A DNA stretch of 34,990 nt from Bacteroidota bacterium (lineage in GTDB: Bacteria > Bacteroidota > Bacteroidia > NS11-12g > UBA955): NCBI GenBank assembly GCA_947451105.1, contig CANFXY010000014.1, forward strand, positions 1-34,990, given 5' to 3'. A program made the position numbers and the translations under genes. A model generated the notes under the pieces. The model ran no database searches and had not been told where the DNA came from. It worked only from the letters and a program-made list of their open reading frames with translations. Shown piece by piece: positions 1 to 8,480 of the stretch. Each line of letters begins with the position of its first letter. Position 1 is the stretch's first letter.

Positions 1-96
1 ACGGGTGTTCACCTCTTCCCATCCCGAACAGAGAAGTTAAGCCCCGTAGCGCAGATGATACTTGTGTTAAAACTGGGAAAGTATGTCGTTGCCAAA
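1..96 (+). rRNA. rrf: 5S ribosomal RNA, 3' part (5' end outside window)
   Basis: The window opens inside a 5S rRNA. The conserved loop text CCCATCCCGAACAGAGAAG followed by TTAAGCCCC is diagnostic, and the molecule ends near GTCGTTGCCAAAT, which pairs with the missing 5' strand of helix I. About 15-20 bases of the 5' end lie before base 1. The 3' end is set by similarity and could be off by a few bases. A strong terminator follows immediately, so this is the last gene of an rRNA operon. Confidence 0.93.
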
Positions 97-102
97 TTTA
101 TT

Positions 103-137
103 AAAAAACCTTTACTCATTCAGTAAAGGTTTTTTTT
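103..137 (+). terminator. Rho-independent terminator of the rRNA operon
   Basis: A perfect 9-bp stem (ACCTTTACT / AGTAAAGGT) with a 5-base loop (CATTC) is followed by seven T residues and preceded by an A-run that extends the stem. It lies just after the 5S 3' end. Confidence 0.92.
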
Positions 138-275
138 ATGCCCGAAAACCATTCAAATCTTAGCAATAAACCATTTATAGTCCATCATTATTCTTGATAA
201 TTGGTTTTTCGTAATGGTTCTGAAACTTTTAAACTAAACTTGTTCCCACACTTTTTTTTAATCAGTTTTTTATCT

Positions 276-283
276 CATTTTTG
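276..283 (+). promoter_or_regulatory. Putative -7 element of the PaaN-type gene
   Basis: CATTTTTG differs by one base from the Bacteroidota -7 consensus TAnnTTTG and is followed by CAGC and the ATG at 288. No TTG is found at the expected upstream spacing. If real, the transcript would be leaderless or nearly so. Confidence 0.4.
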
Positions 284-287
284 CAGC

Positions 288-1925
288 ATGCATTTACCAA
301 TTTCTCAACTCATTCAAGCCAATAAAGACAGAAAATTCTTCTTTAACTTTAATGAAAATCCTAAAGCGTATTCAGAAGAAGAAGCGTCTAAAGGTTTATT
401 AGATTTTCAAACCAGATTAAATACCAATTACGACCTTCCTGCCAATCCAAGTCCTGCATCTAGATGCGGTGAAGAGGTTTCTCCATACTTACAAACGGGT
501 TTAGGTATACATTATCCTTTATTGGATGCGGATACTTTGGTAAACAATGGTCAACATGCATTTAAATCATGGAAGAACACCAGCTTAGACCAACGTTTTG
601 AAATTCTTTATGCTTCTCTTGAAAATGTAAGCAAACGCTTTTTTGAAATGGCTTATGCAACCATGCACACCACCGGTCAAAGTTTTTTGATGAGTTTTCA
701 AGCCTCAGGCCCACATGCTTGCGACCGTTCATTAGAAGTTATGGTAGCAGCCTACGAACAAATGAGCTATTACCCAGAGAAAATAGATTGGGTAAAGAAC
801 ATGGGTAAATTTGATTTAACCTTACACAAAACATACAAGCCTGTTTCCAAAGGATTGGGTCTAATTATTGGTTGTTCCACTTTCCCTACATGGAACACTG
901 TGCCTGGATTGTATGCAGATTTAATTACTGGAAACACAGCCATTGTTAAACCACATCCTAAAGCGGTATATCCAATTGCGATTTTTGTTGAAGAACTTCA
1001 AAAAGTTTTAACAGAAAAAGGCTTAGATCCAAATACGGTTCAATTGGCTGCAGATGAAAGTGCCAATCCTTTAACTAAGAAGCTCGCAGAACACCCAGGA
1101 GTGTCTCTTATCGACTATACAGGTGGTTCAGCTTTTGGTAACTATATTGAATCATTAGGAAAAACTTGTTTCACTGAAAAAGCTGGTATAAACTCTGTCA
1201 TACTCGACTCTTGTAAAAACATTGATGCTGTTGCTCAAAACATTGCTTTTTCAGTGTCTTTGTATTCAGGTCAAATGTGCACTGCACCACAAAACATTTA
1301 TATATCCAAAACAGGTGTTGAGACAGCAGACGGAATTGTTTCTTTTGAAGATGCTAAAGCAAAAATTAGCAATGCAATTAAAGCCTTAATGGAAAATCCT
1401 AAAGCAGCAGCTCCAACCTTAGGTGCTATTCAAAATGATTTCACCATCAGAAGAATTGAGGATAAAATTAGCCAGCATCAGGCCCAAACCACCAGCATTA
1501 ATGTGCAGGTTGAAAATGCAGAGTTTTCCTCAGCAAGGATGATGGTGCCAAGTATTATTACTACAACAGCGGCTGATGAAAAAACATACATGGAAGAATG
1601 TTTTGGACCATTGATTTTCATTGTTGAAACGGATTCTTATAATCAATCTTTGGCTTTAACGAAAACCAGTGCACAAAAGCATGGCGCGATAACTTGTTTG
1701 GCTTATACAATTTCAGACGATAAAATGAAGGAAATTGAAGAGGAAATGAACAGTGCATTTACACCGGTTTCATTTAATTTTACCGGCGCAGCTTTTGTTA
1801 ACCAACATGCAGCATTTAGCGATCTTCACGTGAGTGGCGGAAATCCTGCAGGTAATGCTACATTTACAAATGCCGATTTTATAAATAAACGTTATATATG
1901 GATAGGCAATAGATATATGTTGTAA
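288..1925 (+). CDS. paaN: PaaN-type aldehyde dehydrogenase family protein
   Basis: An aldehyde dehydrogenase superfamily enzyme of the stand-alone PaaN type, linked to phenylacetate catabolism, without the C-terminal MaoC hydratase domain of E. coli PaaZ. Visible landmarks are the cofactor-domain segment CSTFPTWNTVP near residue 196, the FTEKAGINS segment near residue 295 (general-base region) and the nucleophile motif SGQMCTAPQN with Cys at about residue 331. The ORF track begins at a TTG at 201. I chose the ATG at 288, giving 545 aa, because the upstream 29 residues look untranslated and a promoter-like CATTTTTG ends 5 bases before this ATG. No other paa gene is in the window, so the substrate is inferred only from the family. 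Confidence 0.82.
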   Translation: MHLPISQLIQANKDRKFFFNFNENPKAYSEEEASKGLLDFQTRLNTNYDLPANPSPASRCGEEVSPYLQTGLGIHYPLLDADTLVNNGQHAFKSWKNTSLDQRFEILYASLENVSKRFFEMAYATMHTTGQSFLMSFQASGPHACDRSLEVMVAAYEQMSYYPEKIDWVKNMGKFDLTLHKTYKPVSKGLGLIIGCSTFPTWNTVPGLYADLITGNTAIVKPHPKAVYPIAIFVEELQKVLTEKGLDPNTVQLAADESANPLTKKLAEHPGVSLIDYTGGSAFGNYIESLGKTCFTEKAGINSVILDSCKNIDAVAQNIAFSVSLYSGQMCTAPQNIYISKTGVETADGIVSFEDAKAKISNAIKALMENPKAAAPTLGAIQNDFTIRRIEDKISQHQAQTTSINVQVENAEFSSARMMVPSIITTTAADEKTYMEECFGPLIFIVETDSYNQSLALTKTSAQKHGAITCLAYTISDDKMKEIEEEMNSAFTPVSFNFTGAAFVNQHAAFSDLHVSGGNPAGNATFTNADFINKRYIWIGNRYML

Positions 1926-1949
1926 CGAGTATTGTATTGAATTCTTTAT

Positions 1950-1957
1950 TAAATTTG
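1950..1957 (+). promoter_or_regulatory. -7 promoter element of the YceI-type gene
   Basis: TAAATTTG matches TAnnTTTG exactly, 9 bases before the ATG at 1967. No well-spaced TTG (-33) is visible. The element lies downstream of the track's TTG start at 1937, which argues for the ATG at 1967. Confidence 0.6.
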
Positions 1958-1966
1958 TACCCATAT

Positions 1967-2632
1967 ATGAAAAAAGTATTTTTAATGTTTGCTGTTGCTG
2001 GTCTATTCGCAGCTTGCAGCAATTCAGCTAATCAAGCTACCGACGCCGCTACTGTAAGTGCTGATTCAACAGGTGTAAACTACACAGTTGATGCAGCTGC
2101 TTCAACGATCAACTGGGAAGCCTTCAAAATTGTAGGTGGACACAAAGGAACTATTGGTTTAACCGATGGTAACTTCAACATTAAAGACGGTAACATCCTA
2201 TCAGGTGGCTTTACCATCAACATGACAACTATCGCTGATACTGACATTCCTGTTGGTCCAGACAGCATGAACTTCAAATTGGTTGGTCACTTAATGGCCC
2301 CTGACTTTTTTGATGTAGCCAAATACCCAACGGGTAAATTCGAAATCACTGCTGTAACACCTTTAACAGCTGATGCAGCTGGAAATACCCACAACATCAG
2401 CGGTAACCTTACCATTAAAGATTCTGTTAAAAACATCACTTTCCCAGCAAAAGTTGTCATCAATGGTGACGAGGTAACTGCTGAAGGTACTGCGATGATC
2501 AACAGACTTCAATTTGGTATCGTTTATAACTCTGTTTCTGTTTCTCCAGCAGCTTTGTTGAAGAAATTAGGAGACAATGCAATCAAAGACGAATTGAGTA
2601 TCAAAATCGCTTTGAAAGCTAAAAAAGGATAA
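1967..2632 (+). CDS. YceI-family lipoprotein
   Basis: A small envelope protein of the YceI family, a lipocalin-like beta barrel that in known members binds isoprenoid-type lipids. The start at 1967 gives a lipoprotein signal peptide, MKKVFLMFAVAGLFAACS, with the lipobox Cys at residue 17, so the mature protein is predicted to be lipid-anchored. The YceI domain fills the rest (about residues 33-221), with typical text such as STINWEAFKIVGGHKGTIG, a middle TGKFEIT strand and the ending MINRLQFGI. The 221-aa length fits a lipoprotein plus one domain. It has its own promoter and a terminator, so it is probably monocistronic. The ligand cannot be told from sequence. Confidence 0.87.
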   Translation: MKKVFLMFAVAGLFAACSNSANQATDAATVSADSTGVNYTVDAAASTINWEAFKIVGGHKGTIGLTDGNFNIKDGNILSGGFTINMTTIADTDIPVGPDSMNFKLVGHLMAPDFFDVAKYPTGKFEITAVTPLTADAAGNTHNISGNLTIKDSVKNITFPAKVVINGDEVTAEGTAMINRLQFGIVYNSVSVSPAALLKKLGDNAIKDELSIKIALKAKKG

Positions 2633-2667
2633 TTAATAATCATCATTTTAAAATTTGTTTTTAAATT

Positions 2668-2699
2668 AAAAACCCCACCTTTATTGGTAGGGTTTTTTG
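2668..2699 (+). terminator. Terminator after the YceI-type gene
   Basis: The stem AACCCCACC / GGTAGGGTT (one mismatch) with loop TTTATT is followed by a T-run and flanked by A residues upstream. It lies about 35 bases after the stop. Confidence 0.85.
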
Positions 2700-2808
2700 T
2701 TGTCCAATGTTTTCTAAGCTTTGTCTTTCCCTATGCTTTTTTGACTTTATTTTAGTATCATTGCACTAGATTATTGGATATGAAAATCGGCTTTGTACTT
2801 GAACTTCA

Positions 2809-2830
2809 ATTCCCATTATAAATCAATTTG
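2809..2830 (+). promoter_or_regulatory. Possible promoter of the DUF3822-rsmD-coaD operon
   Basis: TCAATTTG (2823-2830) is one base from TAnnTTTG. A TTG about 21 bases upstream (near 2799-2801) is within the accepted 17-23 spacing. The start codon is 25 bases downstream. This is only a moderate match, and it is the best candidate I see in the 222-bp gap after the terminator. Confidence 0.35.
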
Positions 2831-2855
2831 AACGCATATATTTTAGTTTAGTTAA

Positions 2856-3566
2856 ATGGAGGCAGGTAGTAAAAAACACATATTGGCTGAGCGTTACCTT
2901 GAAACAGGTGTCGCTGAAAGCTTGACTAATCTATTTGTTTGCAATTATTCAAATTTCAAAGTACTCTCTCTTTATTCTGATTTAAGCAAACGCTTATTGG
3001 CATATAAAATTCTTCATCAAAATGCCGATGCAAATGATGCTTGGCTTGATACTGAATTCAACAACACCATAACGGTTGACTTTAATCCAAATTTCAAACT
3101 TATTCCTTCTCAATTTTATAATCCTTTGGGTTCAAACGATGCTGAGTTTGGGTTTAAAATAGAAGGTGAACACATCAGACAAAACCACTTTGTGTATGGT
3201 GTTGCAAAGTATAACGCATTAAGATTTGAATCGGTTAAAGTCTATCTGTTTAAATCTGAATCTATTTTAAATGTTCTGATTTTTAAAGATAGGACGTGTT
3301 TGTTTTCAAATGCCTTTACCTGTCATAATGAAACTGAAATATTGTATTTTGTCATAGCAGCACTCGAAGCATCTGATTGTGCCCAAGAGCATGCAAATGT
3401 GTTTTTAGACTTTGAGTTGGGCGTGCATAAGCCTATTAGCGCATTCTTAATGCCATATTTCAAATCTGTTTCTGCTTTGCGCTACGAAGGAGAAGGACTG
3501 GATGAAGAAATTTTGAATTTACCTGAGTTGTTATTTATTAACTACGCCATGTCTCTATGCGTATAA
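2856..3566 (+). CDS. DUF3822-like protein upstream of rsmD
   Basis: A 236-aa protein without a signal peptide or membrane segment, so probably cytoplasmic. Its place directly before rsmD, and its general look (a short N-terminal region, then alternating strands such as LSLYSDLSKRLLAYKIL and DRTCLFSNAFTCHNETEILYFVIAALE), fit the DUF3822 family found in Bacteroidota at this locus. That assignment rests partly on gene order. The function is unknown. The last 10 bases overlap the rsmD start, so the two are probably translationally coupled. No catalytic motif is visible. Confidence 0.7.
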   Translation: MEAGSKKHILAERYLETGVAESLTNLFVCNYSNFKVLSLYSDLSKRLLAYKILHQNADANDAWLDTEFNNTITVDFNPNFKLIPSQFYNPLGSNDAEFGFKIEGEHIRQNHFVYGVAKYNALRFESVKVYLFKSESILNVLIFKDRTCLFSNAFTCHNETEILYFVIAALEASDCAQEHANVFLDFELGVHKPISAFLMPYFKSVSALRYEGEGLDEEILNLPELLFINYAMSLCV

Positions 3567-4105
3567 TTCACGGAAAGTATAAAGGTTTTCAATTTCCTGC
3601 TTTTCATGGCGACAATACAAGACCAACAAGCGATTTGGTTAAGGAAAGTTTGTTCAATATCCTTGAAGCTCAAATTGATTTACAAGATATAACGGTTATC
3701 GATCTATTTGCAGGCACTGGTAATATAGGGTTAGAATGTCTGTCTAGAGGGGCAGCTCAGCTAATCAGTGTTGACCATGTAATTAAAAATATAAAATACA
3801 TGGATGCCTTAAAAAAAAATCTTAGCATTACCGATTGGCAAATTCTTAAACTGGATGCACTCGATTTTGTCGCAAAAAACAAGGTAAGTGCGCATTTGGT
3901 TTTTGCTGATCCTCCATATGACTATGCGCCTATTCACAATTTGGTGCAAGATGTTTTGTCTGCAGAGTGGTTTAAAAACAGCAATTCAATATTCGTGCTA
4001 GAGCATGTCGACCGCTTGGTATTTAAGCATAAAGATGTATTTTTGAAAAAGCAATACGGAAACACCGCATTCACTTGTTTTAATTCCGAAAAAAACACAA
4101 TCTAA
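3557..4105 (+). CDS. rsmD: 16S rRNA (guanine966-N2)-methyltransferase RsmD
   Basis: An SAM-dependent methyltransferase that modifies G966 of 16S rRNA during 30S assembly. The SAM-binding motif I is DLFAGTGNIGLE (about residues 49-60) and the catalytic motif IV is ADPPYDY (near 119), typical of N2-guanine or N6-adenine methylation. The N-terminus has the RIIHGKYKG and TRPTSDLVKESLFN segments specific to RsmD. At 182 aa it is slightly shorter than E. coli RsmD (198). It overlaps the upstream gene by 10 bases and is followed after 3 bases by coaD, a pairing seen in many bacteria. Confidence 0.94.
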   Translation: MRIIHGKYKGFQFPAFHGDNTRPTSDLVKESLFNILEAQIDLQDITVIDLFAGTGNIGLECLSRGAAQLISVDHVIKNIKYMDALKKNLSITDWQILKLDALDFVAKNKVSAHLVFADPPYDYAPIHNLVQDVLSAEWFKNSNSIFVLEHVDRLVFKHKDVFLKKQYGNTAFTCFNSEKNTI

Positions 4106-4108
4106 ACG

Positions 4109-4573
4109 ATGGAAAAAATAGCTTTGTTTCCCGGTTCATTCGACCCAATTACCAATGGGCACGTAGATATTATTAAGAAATCTCTGTTAATGTTCGACCG
4201 TGTAGTAATCGGCATTGGCAGTAACTCGGCTAAAAAATCCTTGTTTTCTGTAGAGCAGCGCATTGCTTGGATACATGAAGCATTTAAAGGTGAATCTCGA
4301 TTGGAGATTAGAATTTATACTGGCCTAACCATTGCTTTCTGTAAAGAGATAGGCGCTAGTTTTATCGTCAGGGGGCTGCGTTCAGGTTTGGATTTTGAAT
4401 ATGAGCAAAGCATTGCATTTGCCAATAAAGAAATGGAACCAAGTATTGAAACAGTGTTTTTGCTTTCCAGCCCATCAACTTCTAACATAAGCAGTACCAT
4501 CGTTCGTGATATCATTGTCAACGATGGGGACTATTCTAAATTTGTTCCGCAAGGTATCGTTTTTAATAAATAA
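4109..4573 (+). CDS. coaD: Phosphopantetheine adenylyltransferase CoaD
   Basis: Catalyses the ATP-dependent adenylylation of 4'-phosphopantetheine to dephospho-CoA, the penultimate step of coenzyme A synthesis. The nucleotidyltransferase signature GSFDPITNGHVDII is at residues 9-22 with the TxGH motif. The second conserved region, FIVRGLRSGLDFEYE, is near 84-98 and the ISSTIVRDI motif is near 130. The 154-aa length is normal for the family (159 in E. coli). It lies 3 bases after rsmD and closes the operon unless the cupin gene is cotranscribed. Confidence 0.96.
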   Translation: MEKIALFPGSFDPITNGHVDIIKKSLLMFDRVVIGIGSNSAKKSLFSVEQRIAWIHEAFKGESRLEIRIYTGLTIAFCKEIGASFIVRGLRSGLDFEYEQSIAFANKEMEPSIETVFLLSSPSTSNISSTIVRDIIVNDGDYSKFVPQGIVFNK

Positions 4574-4574
4574 C

Positions 4575-4604
4575 TTGATATTATTTAATAAGCAGTTATC
4601 TTGC
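4575..4604 (+). promoter_or_regulatory. Possible promoter of the cupin gene
   Basis: A TTG at 4575-4577 is followed after 19 bases by TATCTTGC, which resembles TAnnTTTGC with one base missing. The start codon lies 20 bases downstream. Confidence 0.35.
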
Positions 4605-4623
4605 AATCAAGTAATTTGTAAAA

Positions 4624-5106
4624 ATGGATTCAAAAACATTAATTGAAGCACTCGGTCTTTTCAAGCATCCTGAAGGCGGCTACTATAAAGAAACATATAG
4701 GGCAGCAGATACCTTAAATAACTTAAACGGGGAGGCAAGGAACGTAAGCACGGCCATTTATTACTTATTGGAAGGAAATGACCGTTCTCATTTTCATCGC
4801 ATAGCGAATGATGAAATGTGGTTTTTTCATTCTGGTACTGCGCTTAATATACACTGTATTTTAGACGGTCAACTAAAAACAATACGCTTAGGTGCAGATG
4901 TGTTTAATGGGGAAGTTTTGCAAACCGTTATTCCAGCCTATACTTGGTTTGCAGCTCAAATAGTTGATCTAAATTCGTTTTCGCTTTTAAGTTGTGTAGT
5001 TGCGCCAGGCTTCGACTTTAAAGATTTTGAATTGGCTAACAGAAGTCAATTGATATCTGAATTCCCCAATCTAGAATCAATTATTACAGACTTTACTAGA
5101 AGTTAA
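4624..5106 (+). CDS. Cupin family protein (DUF985 type)
   Basis: A single-domain beta-barrel protein of the DUF985 cupin family. The N-terminal KHPEGGYYKETYR segment (about residues 15-27), then AIYYLLEGNDRSHFHRI, DEMWFFHSG and the late PAYTWFAAQ segment are typical. The conserved His and Glu residues in HFHRI and DEMW could line a metal or ligand pocket. The 160-aa length is normal. The biochemical role of the family is poorly defined. It ends in a TTAA that also contains the stop of the convergent gene at 5103. Confidence 0.85.
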   Translation: MDSKTLIEALGLFKHPEGGYYKETYRAADTLNNLNGEARNVSTAIYYLLEGNDRSHFHRIANDEMWFFHSGTALNIHCILDGQLKTIRLGADVFNGEVLQTVIPAYTWFAAQIVDLNSFSLLSCVVAPGFDFKDFELANRSQLISEFPNLESIITDFTRS

Positions 5107-6002
5107 TTTCTGAATTTTTGAACCACTCGGTCTATGAATTCAGCCTCAGGTTTTTTTGCAACGCTGTAGCTGTTGTATAAATTCATTAAGACGCGCAATA
5201 CAATGTCTGGATTGCTGCAAGGTTGCATGTATTCTGGCTTTTCTTCAAGTTCCATTTCTTTTAGAATGCTCAAAAGTTGTTCTTGGTTAAAAACACCACC
5301 ACCGTTATAGGCATTGATGTAAAACTTTATTTCACCATGAGCTTCGCCACCAATACTTTGTTTGTCGTTAAAACCCTCTAAATTTTCTGTTTCTTCATCT
5401 TCTACATAGGCCATGATAAAATGTCTAGGTAGATTAATGCCGTATACAGGAATGTTTAGTCGCTGTGCCACCAACATATAGATAATAGACAACGAAATAG
5501 GGTTGCCTTTTTTGTTTTGAAGGACTTTATTGATAAAACTGTTGTCGTGGTGCAAGAAGTTCTCTTCATCGCCTCTAAAGCCATGCAATTGAAACAAAAT
5601 GTAATTGAGGATTTTAACCTTTTCAAAAGAGGTTAGGTCATAATGGAACTCTAGCCAAGCATCAAGTCTTAAAGTCTCTAATTGCTCAAGCATTTCGACC
5701 TCAGAAACATCTGGGTACCTGAATTGACAGACATAAACTAAGGCCTCTAAAAGATTCTCTCCACCTTTGTTTTTCCATTCTATAATTTGTTCTCCGAAAT
5801 GCTTAATGCGTATATCAACAATGCATTGTTCTAGTTTCGTCTGGGTTTCAGGTGAGTCAACAGACTCATATAAGTAATTTTGTAAGGTATCGATTTCTGA
5901 ATAGGGTAGAGTGGCCAAGGCGGAGTAGGCAGCTTGCCAAACTTCTTTTTCAGAGTCGTCAAGTAATGATAATAATGCTTTTATTTTAGATGCTTCTAGC
6001 AT
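5103..6002 (-). CDS. SirB1/transglutaminase-like family protein
   Basis: A 299-aa cytoplasmic protein of the SirB1 (Transglut_core2) family. The core segment runs from about residue 112 (LDAWLEFHYDLTS) through NKKGNPISLSIIYMLVAQRL (165-185) to the conserved NLPRHFIMAYVE near 198. I see no obvious catalytic Cys in the core, as is usual for this branch of the transglutaminase fold, so peptidase or transglutaminase activity should not be assumed. The N-terminal 100 residues are helical and look repeat-like. It follows topA on the same strand after 83 bases with no clear terminator between. Its function is unknown. Confidence 0.8.
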   Translation of the reverse strand: MLEASKIKALLSLLDDSEKEVWQAAYSALATLPYSEIDTLQNYLYESVDSPETQTKLEQCIVDIRIKHFGEQIIEWKNKGGENLLEALVYVCQFRYPDVSEVEMLEQLETLRLDAWLEFHYDLTSFEKVKILNYILFQLHGFRGDEENFLHHDNSFINKVLQNKKGNPISLSIIYMLVAQRLNIPVYGINLPRHFIMAYVEDEETENLEGFNDKQSIGGEAHGEIKFYINAYNGGGVFNQEQLLSILKEMELEEKPEYMQPCSNPDIVLRVLMNLYNSYSVAKKPEAEFIDRVVQKFRN

Positions 6003-6085
6003 GAATCAATCGTTCGTTTTTTGTTTTTTTTGCATACAAGACCAGTAAAACAGTATTGTTTCACCGGGCAGGTCATTCAGTTAAC

Positions 6086-8467
6086 TTATTTTTTAGATTT
6101 CGCCTTTGCTTTGGCTTTCGCCTTTGCTCTAGCTTTTGGTTTAACTTTGCTTTCAGCAGCAACTTTACTGCCTTTCTTATCGCTCGGTTTGGCTTGGGCG
6201 CTTACAATTTCCATTACTTGTGTGTAGGTTAATGTATCAACCGCGGCATCTTTAGGTAATTTGTAATTGTTCTTTTTATGGGCAATGTATGGTCCCCATC
6301 TGCCTTTTAATATTTCTAAATTTTCATCTTCAGGGAAAGAGCGAATTAATTTTTCGGCTTCAGATTTGATCTTTGCCTCAATGATTTCAACCGCATCTTC
6401 CATGTTGATTTCGAAAATATCTTTGTCTTTTGGAATAGAGGCAAACATACTTCCGTATTTAATATAAGGGCCGAATCTACCTATGGCAGCAGTAACTTTT
6501 AGATTTTGATATTCTCCAATGGTTCTTGGCAATTTAAATAAATCTAAAGCTTGCTCAAGTGTTAGTGTTTCTAATGATTGACCAGCACGCAGACTAGCAA
6601 ATTTTTTGTCTTCATCTTCAGAATCTCCAATCTGAACCAATGGTCCATAGCGGCCAATTCTACCACTAATCTGTTTGCCTGATTCTGGATCAATTCCTAT
6701 AATTCTCTCACCTTTTACTCTTTCTGCATTGGCTAGAGTTTTGTCAACATCTTTATGGAATGGTTTGTAGAAACCATCAATCATTTTGGTCCAACTAATC
6801 ATACCATGAGCTATTTCGTCAAATTCTTTTTCAACGTTAGCGGTGAAGCTATAATTCATGATGTCACCGAAGTGTTCATTCAAGAAATCAGTTACCAAAG
6901 TTCCAATATCGGTAGGGAATAATTTGCTTTTTTCTACACCAGTGTTTTCTGTTGCTGTTTTTACTTTGATTTCGCCGTTTTTCAATAATGCGGTTTGGTA
7001 GTTTCTCGGAGTTCCTTCGCGGTTGTCTTTGATCACATAACCTCTTTTTTGAACGGTAGAGATGGTTGGCGCATAAGTAGATGGTCTGCCAATGCCCAAT
7101 TCCTCGAGTTTTTTAACCAAACTTGCTTCTGTATATCTAGGTGCAGGACGGCTGAATTTTTGTTCAGAAACCATTTGGTTTAAGTTCAACTGTTCACCTT
7201 GAGACAATGGTGGCAATAAGCCAGTATCCTCGTCTTCATCCTCTTCGTCTTTTCCTTCAAGGTATACTTTTAGGAAGCCATCAAATTTGATAATTTCACC
7301 TTCAGCACGCATTGATTGGTTTGCTTTGCTTACATTGATGTCAACCACAGTTCTCTCCAACTCAGCATTGGCCATTTGACTTGCTATAGAGCGTTTCCAA
7401 ATTAACTCATACAAACGCACCTCTTGAGCTTCTGCACCTGCGGTGTGGTTTTCAAAATAAGTAGGACGTATGGCTTCGTGCGCTTCTTGAGCACTTGCGT
7501 TTTTGGTGGTGTAATTTCTAGGCGCGCTGTATTGTGCTCCATAGGCTCTATTAATTTCAGCAGCAGCACCACTTATAGCGGTTTGCGACAAGTTAACAGA
7601 GTCCGTTCTCATATAGGTTATATGTCCAGCTTCGTAAAGTTTTTGGGCCAAGAGCATTGTTTTGGCAACAGGATAGCCAAGCTTTCTACTGGCTTCTTGT
7701 TGTAGAGTACTGGTTGTAAATGGCGCAGCAGCTTTCCTTTGCGCTGGTTTTACTTCGATATTGTTAATTGTGAAATTGCTTTCTGAAGCGGATTGCAAAA
7801 AGTTTAGTGCTTCTTGCTCTGTTTTGAAACGCTGTGGAAGCTCCGCTTTAATAGGCTTATTGCTTCCAATTTTTGTGAATTCAGCAGTGATTCTATAATC
7901 GCTAACTGAATTAAATTGGTTAACCTCACGCTCACGCTCAACGATTAATCTAACGGCAACAGATTGAACCCTGCCTGCAGATAGAGATGGTTTTACTTTT
8001 TTCCATAAAACTGGAGAAAGTTCAAAACCAACCAAGCGGTCGAGGATACGACGAGCTTGCTGTGCATCAACCAAAGCTTTGTCAATCTTACGCGGATTTT
8101 TAATCGCGTTTTCAATGGCTGGCTTAGTGATTTCATGGAAAACAATGCGTTTGGTGTTCTCTTCTTTAAGGCCTAAGACTTCAAATAGGTGCCAAGAAAT
8201 GGCTTCCCCTTCGCGGTCCTCATCCGATGCCAACCAAACCATTTCACTTTCTTTTGCTAGTTTTTTAAGTTCAGCTACAACTTTTGTTTTATCTGGTGAA
8301 ACAATGTAATTCGGTTTAAATCCATTTGCGATATCAATGGCGTTGTCGCCTTTGTCTAGGTCGCGAATGTGTCCGAAACTTGATCGCACTGTATAGTCTT
8401 TGCCAAGAAATTTTTCTATGGTTTTGGCTTTTGCAGGCGACTCAACAATTACTAAGTTTTTTGTCAT
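6086..8467 (-). CDS. topA: DNA topoisomerase I
   Basis: A type IA topoisomerase that relaxes negative supercoils. I start it at the ATG at 8467 (793 aa); the track's TTG at 8491 would overlap the upstream gene. The Toprim domain is at the N-terminus (LVIVESPAKAKTIEKFLG; acidic motif SDEDREGEA near residues 81-89), and the active-site Tyr is in GHITYMRTDSVNLS at about residue 285. The C-terminal half carries topoisomerase C-repeats (GRFGPYIKYG and GRWGPYIAHKKNNYKLPK) in place of the cysteine zinc fingers of E. coli TopA. The protein ends in a lysine/alanine tail (ARAKAKAKAKAKSKK), probably a non-specific DNA-binding extension. It lies 13 bases after the protease gene. Confidence 0.96.
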   Translation of the reverse strand: MTKNLVIVESPAKAKTIEKFLGKDYTVRSSFGHIRDLDKGDNAIDIANGFKPNYIVSPDKTKVVAELKKLAKESEMVWLASDEDREGEAISWHLFEVLGLKEENTKRIVFHEITKPAIENAIKNPRKIDKALVDAQQARRILDRLVGFELSPVLWKKVKPSLSAGRVQSVAVRLIVEREREVNQFNSVSDYRITAEFTKIGSNKPIKAELPQRFKTEQEALNFLQSASESNFTINNIEVKPAQRKAAAPFTTSTLQQEASRKLGYPVAKTMLLAQKLYEAGHITYMRTDSVNLSQTAISGAAAEINRAYGAQYSAPRNYTTKNASAQEAHEAIRPTYFENHTAGAEAQEVRLYELIWKRSIASQMANAELERTVVDINVSKANQSMRAEGEIIKFDGFLKVYLEGKDEEDEDEDTGLLPPLSQGEQLNLNQMVSEQKFSRPAPRYTEASLVKKLEELGIGRPSTYAPTISTVQKRGYVIKDNREGTPRNYQTALLKNGEIKVKTATENTGVEKSKLFPTDIGTLVTDFLNEHFGDIMNYSFTANVEKEFDEIAHGMISWTKMIDGFYKPFHKDVDKTLANAERVKGERIIGIDPESGKQISGRIGRYGPLVQIGDSEDEDKKFASLRAGQSLETLTLEQALDLFKLPRTIGEYQNLKVTAAIGRFGPYIKYGSMFASIPKDKDIFEINMEDAVEIIEAKIKSEAEKLIRSFPEDENLEILKGRWGPYIAHKKNNYKLPKDAAVDTLTYTQVMEIVSAQAKPSDKKGSKVAAESKVKPKARAKAKAKAKAKSKK

Positions 8468-8480
8468 TATAGGGTTGGAA

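Noticed and set aside
201-287. N-terminal extension of the PaaN-type ORF from TTG at 201
   Set aside because: The extra 29 residues do not look like family sequence, and the promoter-like element at 276-283 lies downstream of this start.
288-1925. A phenylacetate degradation cluster
   Set aside because: Only the PaaN-like gene is present; no paaA-E, paaG, paaK or paaZ homologue is in the window.
2780-2821. Short ORF (13 codons, starting MKIGF) before the DUF3822 gene
   Set aside because: Very short, no convincing promoter spacing, no sign of a leader-peptide regulatory pattern.
6100-6150. Tandem-like GCCTTTGCT repeats as a DNA repeat array
   Set aside because: Fully explained by the in-frame Lys/Ala codons of the TopA tail; reported there as a protein feature.
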